Assembly: GCA_023264755.1 (NCBI GenBank)
Contig: JAHFVB010000375.1
Coordinates: 1-5,378, forward strand
Length of the DNA stretch: 5,378 nucleotides
Direction of reading: 5' to 3'
Origin: Mycobacterium sp.
Lineage (GTDB): Bacteria > Actinomycetota > Actinomycetes > Mycobacteriales > Mycobacteriaceae
The notes under the pieces are model-generated. The model was given only the letters and a program-made list of their open reading frames with translations. It was not told the DNA's origin and ran no database searches. Positions 1 to 5,378 of this stretch are shown in pieces. Within the stretch, counting starts at the first letter, position 1. Each line of letters opens with the position of its first letter. The translations under genes were made by a program, and so were the position numbers.

Positions 1-1448
1 GAACGACTCCGGTCGACGTCTCGTCGCGGGCACACGGCCAAGGTCGTCGGGCGCGTCGCGGCTGCCCTGCTCGCCGTGCTGGCACTGGCCATGACGGGTG
101 CGGCGTGGCAATGGCAGGCCCAGAAGAACGCCAGCCTCAACAAGGTCTCCGCGCTGGACCCCGACTCCCGCGACATCCTCGATCCCAAGGCGCAGTACGG
201 CGACGAGAACTTCCTCATCGTCGGCGTCGACAGCAGGTTCGGCCAGAACGCCGACATGGGTGCCGGCGACACCGCGGACGCGGGCGGCGCCAGGTCGGAC
301 ACCGTGATGTTGGTGAACATCCCGGCGAACCGCAAACGCGTTGTCGCCGTGTCGTTTCCGCGTGACCTCGCAATCACCCCGCTCAAGTGCAAGGCCTGGA
401 ACGCCGAAACCGGCGAGTACGGCGCACTCTATGACCCCGACACCAAGACCTACGGCGACGAAGAGGTCTACACCCAGACCAAGCTGAATTCGGCCTACTC
501 CTTCGGCGGCCCGAAGTGTCTGGTCACTACGAGCTCGGCACCGTGTTGTCCACGGCGGGCCGGCAGCTCGTCGACGGGCACACCGCGCTGCAATACGTGC
601 GGGCTCGCCAGGTGACCACCGAGGTCAACGGCGACTACGGGCGCATCAAGCGTCAGCAGCTGTTCCTGTCGTCGCTGCTGCGCTCGCTGATCTCCAAGGA
701 CACCTTCTTCTCGCTGAGCAAGCTCAACAACGTGGTGAACATGTTCATCGACGACACCTACGTCGACAACGTCCAGACCAAGGACCTCGTCGATTTGGGC
801 CAGTCGATTCAGGGGGTCAGTGCGGGGCGCGTCACCTTCGTGACGGTGCCGACGGGCGTGACCGACTCCGAGGGCAACGAACCTCCCCGCGTCGACGACA
901 TGCGGGCCCTGTTCGACGCGATCATCAACGACGACCCGTTGCCCGAGGAGAAGAACGCGGACAACACTCCGGTGCCCGCGACGCCGCAGGCGACCACGGC
1001 ACCACCGGTGCCCTCAGCGCCCGCCGCGGAGTTGGTGGACGCCGTCACCACCGACCCCAGCGCCGTCACCGTGCGCGTGTCCAACTCCACCGGCGAGGAC
1101 GGGCTGGCGTCGACCGCAGCCTCCGAGCTTGGGCAGCACGGCTTCAACGTCGTCGCGCCCGACGACTATCCCGGTCCCCTGAACTCCACGACGGTGTTCT
1201 TCTCGGCTGGCAACGAGCAGGCCGCAGCCACCGTGGCGTCGTCGTTCCTGAACCCCACCATCGAGCGGGTGAGCGGTATGGGCGACACGGTTCGGGTGGT
1301 GCTCGGAGCCGACTTCAAGGCCGTCAATGCGCCCTCGCCCAGCGGCTCCCCGGTCCAGGTACACGTGGTGAAGGGCACCAGCAGCGAGCCCACTCACTTG
1401 CCGGAGGATCTGACCGTCACGAATGCGGCCGACACCACCTGCCAGTAG
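1..1448 (+). pseudogene. LCP (LytR-CpsA-Psr) family glycan transferase gene, 5' partial, broken by internal out-of-frame deletion
   Basis: LCP proteins are membrane-anchored enzymes that move undecaprenyl-linked glycan onto peptidoglycan outside the membrane. Reading starts in frame 1 at the window edge. A basic stretch (about 1-57) is followed by one membrane segment (about 58-117). LCP motifs follow: VGVDSR (Asp 229, Arg 235), RSDT (Arg 292, Asp 298), SFPRD (Arg 361, Asp 364) and KLNSAY (481-498). After CLV (517-525) the homology jumps to frame 3: YELGTVL (528-548), YVRAR (594-608), GRIKRQQ (639-659), a Pro/Thr/Ala linker (about 960-1050), then a LytR_C domain (about 1050-1320) and a stop at 1446-1448. 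The middle of the LCP fold, the counterpart of the segment ending GVEVC in the second LCP protein here, is absent. Frame 1 stops at 613-615. Next to phoY2, this matches the Rv0822c position. A real mutation or an assembly error could explain it; I am confident of the family and less so of the cause. Confidence 0.85.
516..1448 (+). pseudogene. C-terminal LCP fragment with LytR_C domain (downstream half of the broken gene)
   Basis: This is the readable downstream half of the broken LCP gene, 310 codons if started at the GTG at 516. That GTG is very unlikely to be a real start: no Shine-Dalgarno sequence precedes it, and it falls inside the codons for PKC of the upstream half. The fragment carries the last LCP motifs, YVRAR and DYGRIKRQQ (residues about 27-48), a helical region, a low-complexity Pro/Thr/Ala linker (about 149-178) and a LytR_C domain (about 179-267) with VRVSNSTGEDG near its start and VRVVLGADF near its end. 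It has no membrane segment and no VGVDSR, RSDT or SFPRD motifs. If translated alone it would stay in the cytoplasm and lack half the active site, so I infer it is non-functional. An annotation pipeline may list it as a separate LCP or LytR C-terminal domain protein. Confidence 0.7.
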
Positions 1449-1478
1449 CCGCTCCCGACGGCGAGGTCGGTAGGCGGC

Positions 1479-1500
1479 ATTCACCTTTCGTTCACCCTTG
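1479..1500 (+). promoter_or_regulatory. PHO-box-like 11-bp direct repeat upstream of phoY2
   Basis: Two 11-bp units lie head to tail, ATTCACCTTTC (1479-1489) and GTTCACCCTTG (1490-1500), matching at 8 of 11 positions and sharing TTCACC with an exact 11-bp period. Established knowledge: PhoP of Streptomyces binds 11-bp direct repeats with a GTTCACC core (the PHO box), and RegX3 is the corresponding phosphate-starvation regulator in mycobacteria. Inference: this is a RegX3 site controlling phoY2. It lies just upstream of the proposed -35, a usual place for an activator of this family. A third unit is not convincing on either side. The repeat could also be chance in a GC-rich gap. Confidence 0.5.
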
Positions 1501-1505
1501 ACATC

Positions 1506-1541
1506 GTGACGATTTCGATGCTCAACCCGTAGTCTTTAGAC
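1506..1541 (+). promoter_or_regulatory. Probable leaderless promoter of phoY2
   Basis: TAGTCT at 1530-1535 fits the mycobacterial -10 pattern TANNNT. Its last base is 6 bp from the A of the phoY2 ATG (1542), so transcription would start at or next to the start codon. No Shine-Dalgarno-like purine run lies before the ATG, which agrees with a leaderless mRNA, common in mycobacteria. A fair -35, GTGACG (1506-1511), sits 18 bp upstream of the -10. A perfect TTGACA at 1498-1503 has no matching -10 at 16-18 bp and is probably not used that way. Confidence 0.5.
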
Positions 1542-2210
1542 ATGCGAACTGCGTACCACGAACAACTAGCCGCCTTGTCAGATCAGTTGGGCGAGATGTG
1601 CGGGCTGGCGGGTGCCGCGATGGAACGGGCGACGCAGGCGCTCCTGCAGGCCGATTTGGTGCTCGCCGAGCAGGTAATCACCGACCACGAGCAGATCACG
1701 GCCATGAGCGCGCGCGCCGAGGAGGCCGCGTTCGTCCTATTGGCCTTGCAGGCGCCGGTCGCGGGCGACCTGCGCGCGATCGTCAGCTCGATCCAGATCG
1801 TGGCCGACGTCGACCGCATGGGCGCCCTTGCGCTTCACGTCGCGAAGATCGCGCGCCGCCGCCATCCCCAGCACACCCTGCCCGAGGAAGTCAACGGCTA
1901 CTTCGCCGAAATGGGCCGAGTAGCAGTCGAATTGGGCAACAGCGCACAAGACGTGCTGCTTACCCGGGATCCGGAGCGGGCCGCCCGCATCCGCGAAGAA
2001 GACGACGCGATGGACGACCTTCACCGCCACCTGTTCAGCGTGCTGATGGACCGGGAGTGGAAGCACGGCGTGACGGCGGCTGTCGACGTGACCCTGCTCA
2101 GCCGGTTCTACGAGCGCTTCGCCGACCATGCCGTCGAGGTGGCACGGCGCGTGATATTCCAGGTCACGGGCCACTTCCCCGAGGACGAGGACGTCGCTGC
2201 GCCGCACTAG
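1542..2210 (+). CDS. phoY2: Phosphate signalling regulator PhoU / PhoY2
   Basis: PhoU-family cytoplasmic helical-bundle protein of 222 residues, close to the usual 213-240. In mycobacteria PhoY proteins link phosphate uptake (Pst) to the SenX3-RegX3 two-component system and keep RegX3 silent when phosphate is plentiful; loss affects persister formation. Two PhoU repeats are visible: residues about 5-105, with [19 protein letters not shown] at 88-106, and about 118-206, with [13 protein letters not shown] at 191-203. The metal-binding E/DxxxD pattern is intact in the second repeat (Glu191, Asp195) but reads Asp91-xxx-Ala95 in the first. From memory, mycobacterial PhoY2 shares this change. The start MRTAYHEQL matches the family N-terminus. 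No pst gene is nearby. The LCP gene upstream, as in Rv0822c-Rv0821c, favours PhoY2 over PhoY1. The stop lies 5 bp from that of the convergent marR gene. Confidence 0.93.
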   Translation: MRTAYHEQLAALSDQLGEMCGLAGAAMERATQALLQADLVLAEQVITDHEQITAMSARAEEAAFVLLALQAPVAGDLRAIVSSIQIVADVDRMGALALHVAKIARRRHPQHTLPEEVNGYFAEMGRVAVELGNSAQDVLLTRDPERAARIREEDDAMDDLHRHLFSVLMDREWKHGVTAAVDVTLLSRFYERFADHAVEVARRVIFQVTGHFPEDEDVAAPH

Positions 2211-2215
2211 CGGCG

Positions 2216-2728
2216 TCAAGAGGGGACGATCCGAACACCGTCCCGCTCGGCTGCCAGTAGGTCACGCAGCACCTTCACCAGTACTTCCAACTCCGCATTC
2301 GGGTAGCGCTTCAGGAAGTCTTGGCGCCCTGCGGACATTTCCTCGTGCAACCGTCGGTGGACCTCGACGACGAGCTCGCCGTCGCGGGTCAAGGTGAGCT
2401 CGAGCTCCTTGCGATTGCCCGGTATTGGCGCGCGAACGACCAGCCCCGCGTCGACGAGGCGCTGCACGTGCTTGGACACGGTGCCCTTGAGCTGGGCCGA
2501 CCGGGCCGCTAGCCCGACCACGCTGACCGGCCCCTCCCCGATTGCGGCGAGCAGGTGCATCGACAGCGTCGGCAGGGCGCGAACGGTCGACTCCAGCCGG
2601 CGCGGGCAGTGCTGGGCCATGAAGTCGCGCTCGGCGTCGCCCTCGTCGTCGTCGAACTTGTCCCCCACCGCACCCACCAGTCCGTCGATGGCCGCGATGA
2701 GTTCCGACTTGGTTTTCACGGAAACCAT
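2216..2728 (-). CDS. MarR-family winged helix-turn-helix transcriptional regulator
   Basis: A 170-residue protein, typical for MarR, which binds DNA as a dimer and usually represses a neighbouring gene until a ligand or oxidant releases it. After an acidic N-terminal part (about 23-35) come a dimerisation helix, the first HTH helix (about 67-77), the recognition helix KGTVSKHVQRLVDAGLV (81-97) and a wing with GNRKE (104-108) ahead of LTLTRDG (111-117). Long C-terminal helices complete the dimer interface. There is one cysteine, Cys41, in AQHCPRRLE; a redox role is possible but not shown. The ATG at 2728 starts MVSVKTKSEL. A longer frame to an ATG at 2782 would place coding sequence across the divergent promoter and add a low-complexity head, so I reject it; GTG at 2719 is also possible. 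The Shine-Dalgarno is weak. The divergent oxidoreductase is its probable target; the ligand is unknown. Confidence 0.88.
   Translation of the reverse strand: MVSVKTKSELIAAIDGLVGAVGDKFDDDEGDAERDFMAQHCPRRLESTVRALPTLSMHLLAAIGEGPVSVVGLAARSAQLKGTVSKHVQRLVDAGLVVRAPIPGNRKELELTLTRDGELVVEVHRRLHEEMSAGRQDFLKRYPNAELEVLVKVLRDLLAAERDGVRIVPS
2711..2726. promoter_or_regulatory. Putative MarR operator 2, over the regulator's own start codon
   Basis: GGTTTTCACGGAAACC is an imperfect palindrome with arms GGTTT and AAACC. It is nearly identical to the copy at 2759-2773 (14 of 16 bases match when each is extended to ...CCA). It covers the first codons of the MarR gene, touching the ATG at 2726-2728, and ends 3 bp from the -35 of the opposite promoter. 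A dimer here could block the regulator's own expression and also occupy the upstream edge of the oxidoreductase promoter. Function is inferred from the repeat and its place. Confidence 0.55.
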
Positions 2729-2729
2729 C

Positions 2730-2758
2730 TTGTCACTCGAGCTCGGCCTGGGTACATT
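2730..2758 (+). promoter_or_regulatory. Sigma-A type promoter of the oxidoreductase gene
   Basis: TTGTCA (-35, 2730-2735) and TACATT (-10, 2753-2758) are separated by exactly 17 bp. The -10 fits TANNNT and the -35 differs from TTGACA at one base. Transcription should begin around 2764-2766, giving a leader of about 30 nt before the ATG at 2796, long enough to carry the strong ribosome binding site. The expected start point lies inside the downstream operator. Confidence 0.65.
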
Positions 2759-2773
2759 GTTTCCACAGAAACC
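2759..2773. promoter_or_regulatory. Putative MarR operator 1, over the oxidoreductase transcription start
   Basis: Perfect 5-bp arms GTTTC (2759-2763) and GAAAC (2768-2772) flank a 4-bp spacer CACA. The site begins directly after the -10 and covers the expected transcription start, where a bound dimer would block RNA polymerase. Its centre is 47 bp from that of operator 2. Arm composition and overall length suit a MarR dimer site. Binding is inferred. Confidence 0.6.
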
Positions 2774-2784
2774 ATTTCCCATCC

Positions 2785-2790
2785 AGGAGG
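2785..2790 (+). promoter_or_regulatory. Strong Shine-Dalgarno deciding the oxidoreductase start
   Basis: AGGAGG lies 5 bp before the ATG at 2796. It fixes that ATG as the start and excludes the much longer upstream extension of the same frame, which would run through the promoter and antisense to the MarR gene. Confidence 0.85.
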
Positions 2791-2795
2791 ATCAC

Positions 2796-3770
2796 ATGAA
2801 GGCTGCCGTCGTCGACGAGTGGGGCCGAGTACCGGTCTACGCCGACTTCCCCGAACCCGAAGCGCGCGAAGGAGCCATGGTGGCGACCGTCGAGGCCTCC
2901 GCCTTGACCAACCTGACGCGCGGCCTGATGTCCGGAAAGCACTACGCCAGCAAGGAGATTGCGCTACCCGCCGTAGCGGGCGTCGACGGGGTCGCCAGGC
3001 TCGAGGATGGCCGCCGCGTCTACACCGGAGCACTCGCGCCCTACGGCATGATGGCCGAACGGACACTCATCAGCAAACACGGCATGCTGGTGCTGCCCGA
3101 CGGCGTGGATTCCGCCACCGCCGCCGCCGTACCCAACCCCGGCGTCTCGGCATGGACGTCACTCGAATACGCCGCCGCCGTGAAGCCGGGTGACCACGTG
3201 CTGGTACTTGGGGCCACCGGTGTCACCGGCGCCATGGCGGCCCAGTTGGCCAAGTCGGTGTTCGGCGCAGGCCGGGTCGTGGTCGCCGGCCGCAACCTCG
3301 CCCGCCTGGACTGGTTGCGGACCGTCGGCGCCGACGACGCCATCGCACTCGGTGCCGACGACGCCTTCGACCGCGCCTCCGCGCTGCATGCGGAACGACC
3401 GTTCGACGCGGTGCTGGACTATCTGTGGGGCGAGCCCGCCGAACGGCTGCTCGGCGCGCTGGCCGACAGCCACCCGTCGGCGCACTACCACGCCACCCGG
3501 TTCGTCCAGATCGGCTCGATTGCGGGTCCCACCATGAACCTGCCGGCCGGCATCCTGCGCGGGACGGGAATCGTGATGTCGGGCGTCGGCATCGGGAGCG
3601 TGCCCCTCGAAGTACTGGGCCGCGTCCGCGCCGAGGCGCTGCCCCGGCTGTTCGGCATGATCGGCTCCAATCAGCTGCAGTTGAGCACCCGAGTCCGCCC
3701 GCTGGCCGAGGTCGAGCAGGCCTGGACCGCGGCCGAACCGTCGGGCACCCGGGTGGTATTGATCCCGTAA
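2796..3770 (+). CDS. Zinc-free quinone-oxidoreductase-like medium-chain dehydrogenase/reductase
   Basis: A 324-residue cytoplasmic MDR-superfamily enzyme, the usual size for quinone oxidoreductases. An N-terminal GroES-like domain (about 1-115) contains ASALTNLTRGLMSGKHY (34-50) and VAGVDGVARLEDGRRVY (60-76). It lacks the catalytic zinc Cys/His ligands and the structural zinc four-cysteine lobe. The Rossmann domain (about 118-260) opens with KPGDHVLVLGATGVTGAMAA (130-149), the Ala/Gly-rich nucleotide loop of the quinone reductase branch. The second strand ends AGRN with Arg166, a basic residue that suggests NADPH rather than NADH. C-terminal SGTRVVLIP is the usual last strand. I infer reduction of a quinone, enone or other electrophile; the real substrate cannot be read. 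It is divergent to and probably repressed by the MarR gene, and no other gene shares its transcript closely: the next starts 96 bp on. Confidence 0.87.
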   Translation: MKAAVVDEWGRVPVYADFPEPEAREGAMVATVEASALTNLTRGLMSGKHYASKEIALPAVAGVDGVARLEDGRRVYTGALAPYGMMAERTLISKHGMLVLPDGVDSATAAAVPNPGVSAWTSLEYAAAVKPGDHVLVLGATGVTGAMAAQLAKSVFGAGRVVVAGRNLARLDWLRTVGADDAIALGADDAFDRASALHAERPFDAVLDYLWGEPAERLLGALADSHPSAHYHATRFVQIGSIAGPTMNLPAGILRGTGIVMSGVGIGSVPLEVLGRVRAEALPRLFGMIGSNQLQLSTRVRPLAEVEQAWTAAEPSGTRVVLIP

Positions 3771-3866
3771 ACCGGCTGCCGCCAACCTGTGAACTGGCCG
3801 AAAAGCCGACGCACTGCTGTAGTAATGGGGTGATCGCCGTCGGCACCGTTGCGAGTACGCGCTGAG

Positions 3867-5378
3867 ATGAGCCAGCGCGGCCCCGCGTCCCACCGGATGC
3901 CCAGGACGGCCAAACCCATATCCGCACGGCTGCGCATCGCCCGCCGGGCGCTGTTTGCGCTGGTATCCAGCACCGCGCTGGTGGCCACGGGGATGCTCTG
4001 GTGGGGCGCTCACGACATCCTGGGCGGGTTCACCGTGTCGGCCGCGCTACCCAGCGACGCCGCCCGGTCCAGCGGCGGGGCGATGAACATCCTGCTGATC
4101 GGGCTGGACTCGAGGAAGGACCAGGACGGCAACGCCCTGCCGCAGGACATCCTCGACCAACTCCACGCCGGTGACTCCGACCAGGGCGGCTACAACACCA
4201 ACACCCTGATCCTGATGCACGTCTCACCCGACGACAAGGTCACCGCGTTCTCGATCCCGCGCGACGACTACGTGGCGTTCAATCGGGTGCCCGGATACGG
4301 CCACATCAAGATCAAGGAGGCCTACGGGCTGACGAAGTTCTATGCCGAGCAGAAGCTGGTCGACGAGGGCGTCAGCGACCAATCCGAGTTGGAGCGGCGC
4401 GGTCGCGAGGCGGGTCGAGCGGCCACGCTGAGCGCCGTCCGCAACCTCGTCGGCGTGCCCATCGACTACTTCGCCGAGGTCAACCTGGCCGGTTTCTACG
4501 ATCTGGCCGCCACGCTCGACGGGGTCGAGGTATGCCTGAACCACGCCGTGCACGACGAGTACTCGGGGGCCAACTTCCCCGCCGGCCACCAGCGGCTCAA
4601 CGCCTCGCAAGCGTTGGCCTTCGTGCGCCAGCGCCACGGGCTGGACAACGGCGACCTCGACCGGACGCACCGGCAACAGGCCTTCCTGGTGTCGGTCATC
4701 CACCAGCTGCAGGACTCCGGAACCTTCACCAACCTGGCCAAGCTGCAACAACTGCTTGCGGTGGCCCGCAAGGACATCGTCTTCTCCGGTGGCTGGGACG
4801 TCGACCAGTTGAAGCGCCTCGGTGCGCTCGCCGACCCGGGTGCGCGGTACCTCACGCTGCCGGTGCTGCGCTACGACGTCAGGAACGGCCAGGACGTCAA
4901 CATCATCGATCCGAAGCAGCTCCGGGCCCAGGTCCGCAAGGCCTTCGACGACGGGCTCCCCACCACCCCCCACGCGCCGTCGAGCGTCGTCGACGTCGTC
5001 AACGGCAGCTACACCGGCGGCCTGGGCGCGTCGACGTCGACCCAACTGTCTAGTCACGGCTATCCGGTGGGCAAGGTCCGCGATGCGACGTCCACGGATC
5101 CCACCAGCACGGTCATCGAGTACGGGTCGGGCGCCGAGCGGGACGCCGAGGACGTCAGCGGACTCCTCGGCGACATCCCGACCGAACCAACCAGCGACGT
5201 CGAGCCGGGGCACATCCGCGTCGTGCTCGCCAGCGACTACACCCCACCGACCACCGAAGAACTGGCGGTGACTTCGACGTCACCGGGTGCCGACTCCGAG
5301 GGCGGCCCCACCGGAACCAGCGGGACCACGACCAGCACCACGCCGACGCCCGATCAGGGCAAGCCGCTGAGCGGCGGC
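3867..5378 (+). CDS. LCP (LytR-CpsA-Psr) family cell-wall glycan transferase, 3' partial
   Basis: The reading frame is open for 504 codons to the right edge with no stop, so the C-terminus is missing. It is probably a membrane-anchored ligase joining arabinogalactan to peptidoglycan, like mycobacterial Lcp1 (Rv3267), which it resembles as recalled. A basic cytoplasmic head (1-27) precedes a membrane segment (about 28-48). The LCP domain holds NILLIGLDSR (74-83; Asp81, Arg83), GGYNTNT (107-113) where many LCPs have RxDT, SIPRDDY (129-135; Arg132, Asp133), IKEAYG (149-154), NLAGFYDLAATLDGVEVC (206-223), FVRQRH (252-257; Arg254, Arg256) and DRTHRQQ (265-271). A LytR_C domain spans about 372-459, then a Ser/Thr/Gly/Pro-rich tail. 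Start: an in-frame stop at 3831-3833 leaves TTG 3849, ATG 3867 and ATG 3897. I chose ATG 3867 for the full basic head, though its ribosome site is weak. The complete core shows what the first LCP gene has lost. Confidence 0.88.
   Translation, partial: MSQRGPASHRMPRTAKPISARLRIARRALFALVSSTALVATGMLWWGAHDILGGFTVSAALPSDAARSSGGAMNILLIGLDSRKDQDGNALPQDILDQLHAGDSDQGGYNTNTLILMHVSPDDKVTAFSIPRDDYVAFNRVPGYGHIKIKEAYGLTKFYAEQKLVDEGVSDQSELERRGREAGRAATLSAVRNLVGVPIDYFAEVNLAGFYDLAATLDGVEVCLNHAVHDEYSGANFPAGHQRLNASQALAFVRQRHGLDNGDLDRTHRQQAFLVSVIHQLQDSGTFTNLAKLQQLLAVARKDIVFSGGWDVDQLKRLGALADPGARYLTLPVLRYDVRNGQDVNIIDPKQLRAQVRKAFDDGLPTTPHAPSSVVDVVNGSYTGGLGASTSTQLSSHGYPVGKVRDATSTDPTSTVIEYGSGAERDAEDVSGLLGDIPTEPTSDVEPGHIRVVLASDYTPPTTEELAVTSTSPGADSEGGPTGTSGTTTSTTPTPDQGKPLSGG

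Noticed and set aside
510..620. Programmed ribosomal frameshift joining the two LCP reading frames
   Set aside because: There is no slippery run at the junction, and a frameshift would not restore the missing core segment of the LCP fold; a deletion explains both the frame change and the lost residues.
1455..1470. Small hairpin CCGAC / GTCGG after the first LCP gene as a terminator
   Set aside because: The stem is only 5 bp with a 6-nt loop and no T run follows; such stems are common by chance at this GC content.
2729..2782. An 18-residue N-terminal extension of the MarR protein to the ATG at 2782
   Set aside because: It would cover the divergent promoter and operator 1, shows no family similarity, and MVSVKTKSEL at 2728 is a natural start.
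2394..3770. A 458-codon version of the oxidoreductase starting far upstream
   Set aside because: The extra residues run antisense through the MarR gene and the promoter. AGGAGG before the ATG at 2796 and the family N-terminus MKAAVV fix the start there.
3771..3866. Promoter or terminator between the oxidoreductase and the second LCP gene
   Set aside because: A TAGTAA at 3820-3825 has no -35 at normal spacing, and no stable hairpin with a T run is visible. I see nothing firm in this gap.
4224..5213. A long open frame of 329 codons on the minus strand opposite the second LCP gene
   Set aside because: It is antisense to a strongly recognisable LCP gene, its translation has no recognisable motif and is full of Val/Gly/Arg/Asp typical of the reverse strand of GC-rich codons.

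Overview
The window looks like ordinary chromosomal sequence from a high-GC actinobacterium, most likely a Mycobacterium or Mycolicibacterium. The GC content is high with strong third-position GC. A PhoU protein very close to mycobacterial PhoY2 sits directly downstream of a LytR-CpsA-Psr (LCP) gene, the same order as Rv0822c-Rv0821c in M. tuberculosis. A second LCP protein resembles the mycobacterial Lcp1 (Rv3267) type. These assignments come from recalled family sequences, not from a search. No mobile element, CRISPR array, rRNA or tRNA was found.

Layout. Positions 1-1448 (+) hold an LCP gene whose 5' end lies outside the window. It is broken near 517-530 by an out-of-frame internal deletion, so only an N-terminal part (to 615) and a C-terminal part (516-1448) can be read. 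Positions 1449-1541 are a short gap with a PHO-box-like direct repeat and a promoter that appears to give a leaderless transcript. Positions 1542-2210 (+) encode PhoY2. Positions 2216-2728 (-) encode a MarR-type winged-helix regulator whose stop lies 5 bp from that of phoY2 (convergent). Positions 2729-2795 are a compact divergent control region. Positions 2796-3770 (+) encode a zinc-free quinone-oxidoreductase-like medium-chain dehydrogenase/reductase. Positions 3771-3866 are a gap with no convincing signal. Positions 3867-5378 (+) hold a second, intact LCP gene that runs off the right edge.

How the parts may work together. LCP proteins are membrane-anchored transferases that attach glycan (arabinogalactan in mycobacteria) to peptidoglycan. 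Here one of two nearby LCP genes is damaged while the other reads cleanly. PhoY2 belongs to phosphate sensing: it restrains SenX3-RegX3 when phosphate is plentiful. The direct repeat before it suggests that phosphate-starvation control feeds back on it. The MarR regulator and the oxidoreductase form a self-contained divergent pair. Two nearly identical palindromes, one just upstream of the -35 and one just downstream of the -10 of the oxidoreductase promoter, look like paired operators; one also covers the regulator's own start codon.

I found no wholly new system. The points most worth a second look are the LCP deletion, the paired operators and the PHO-box-like repeat.
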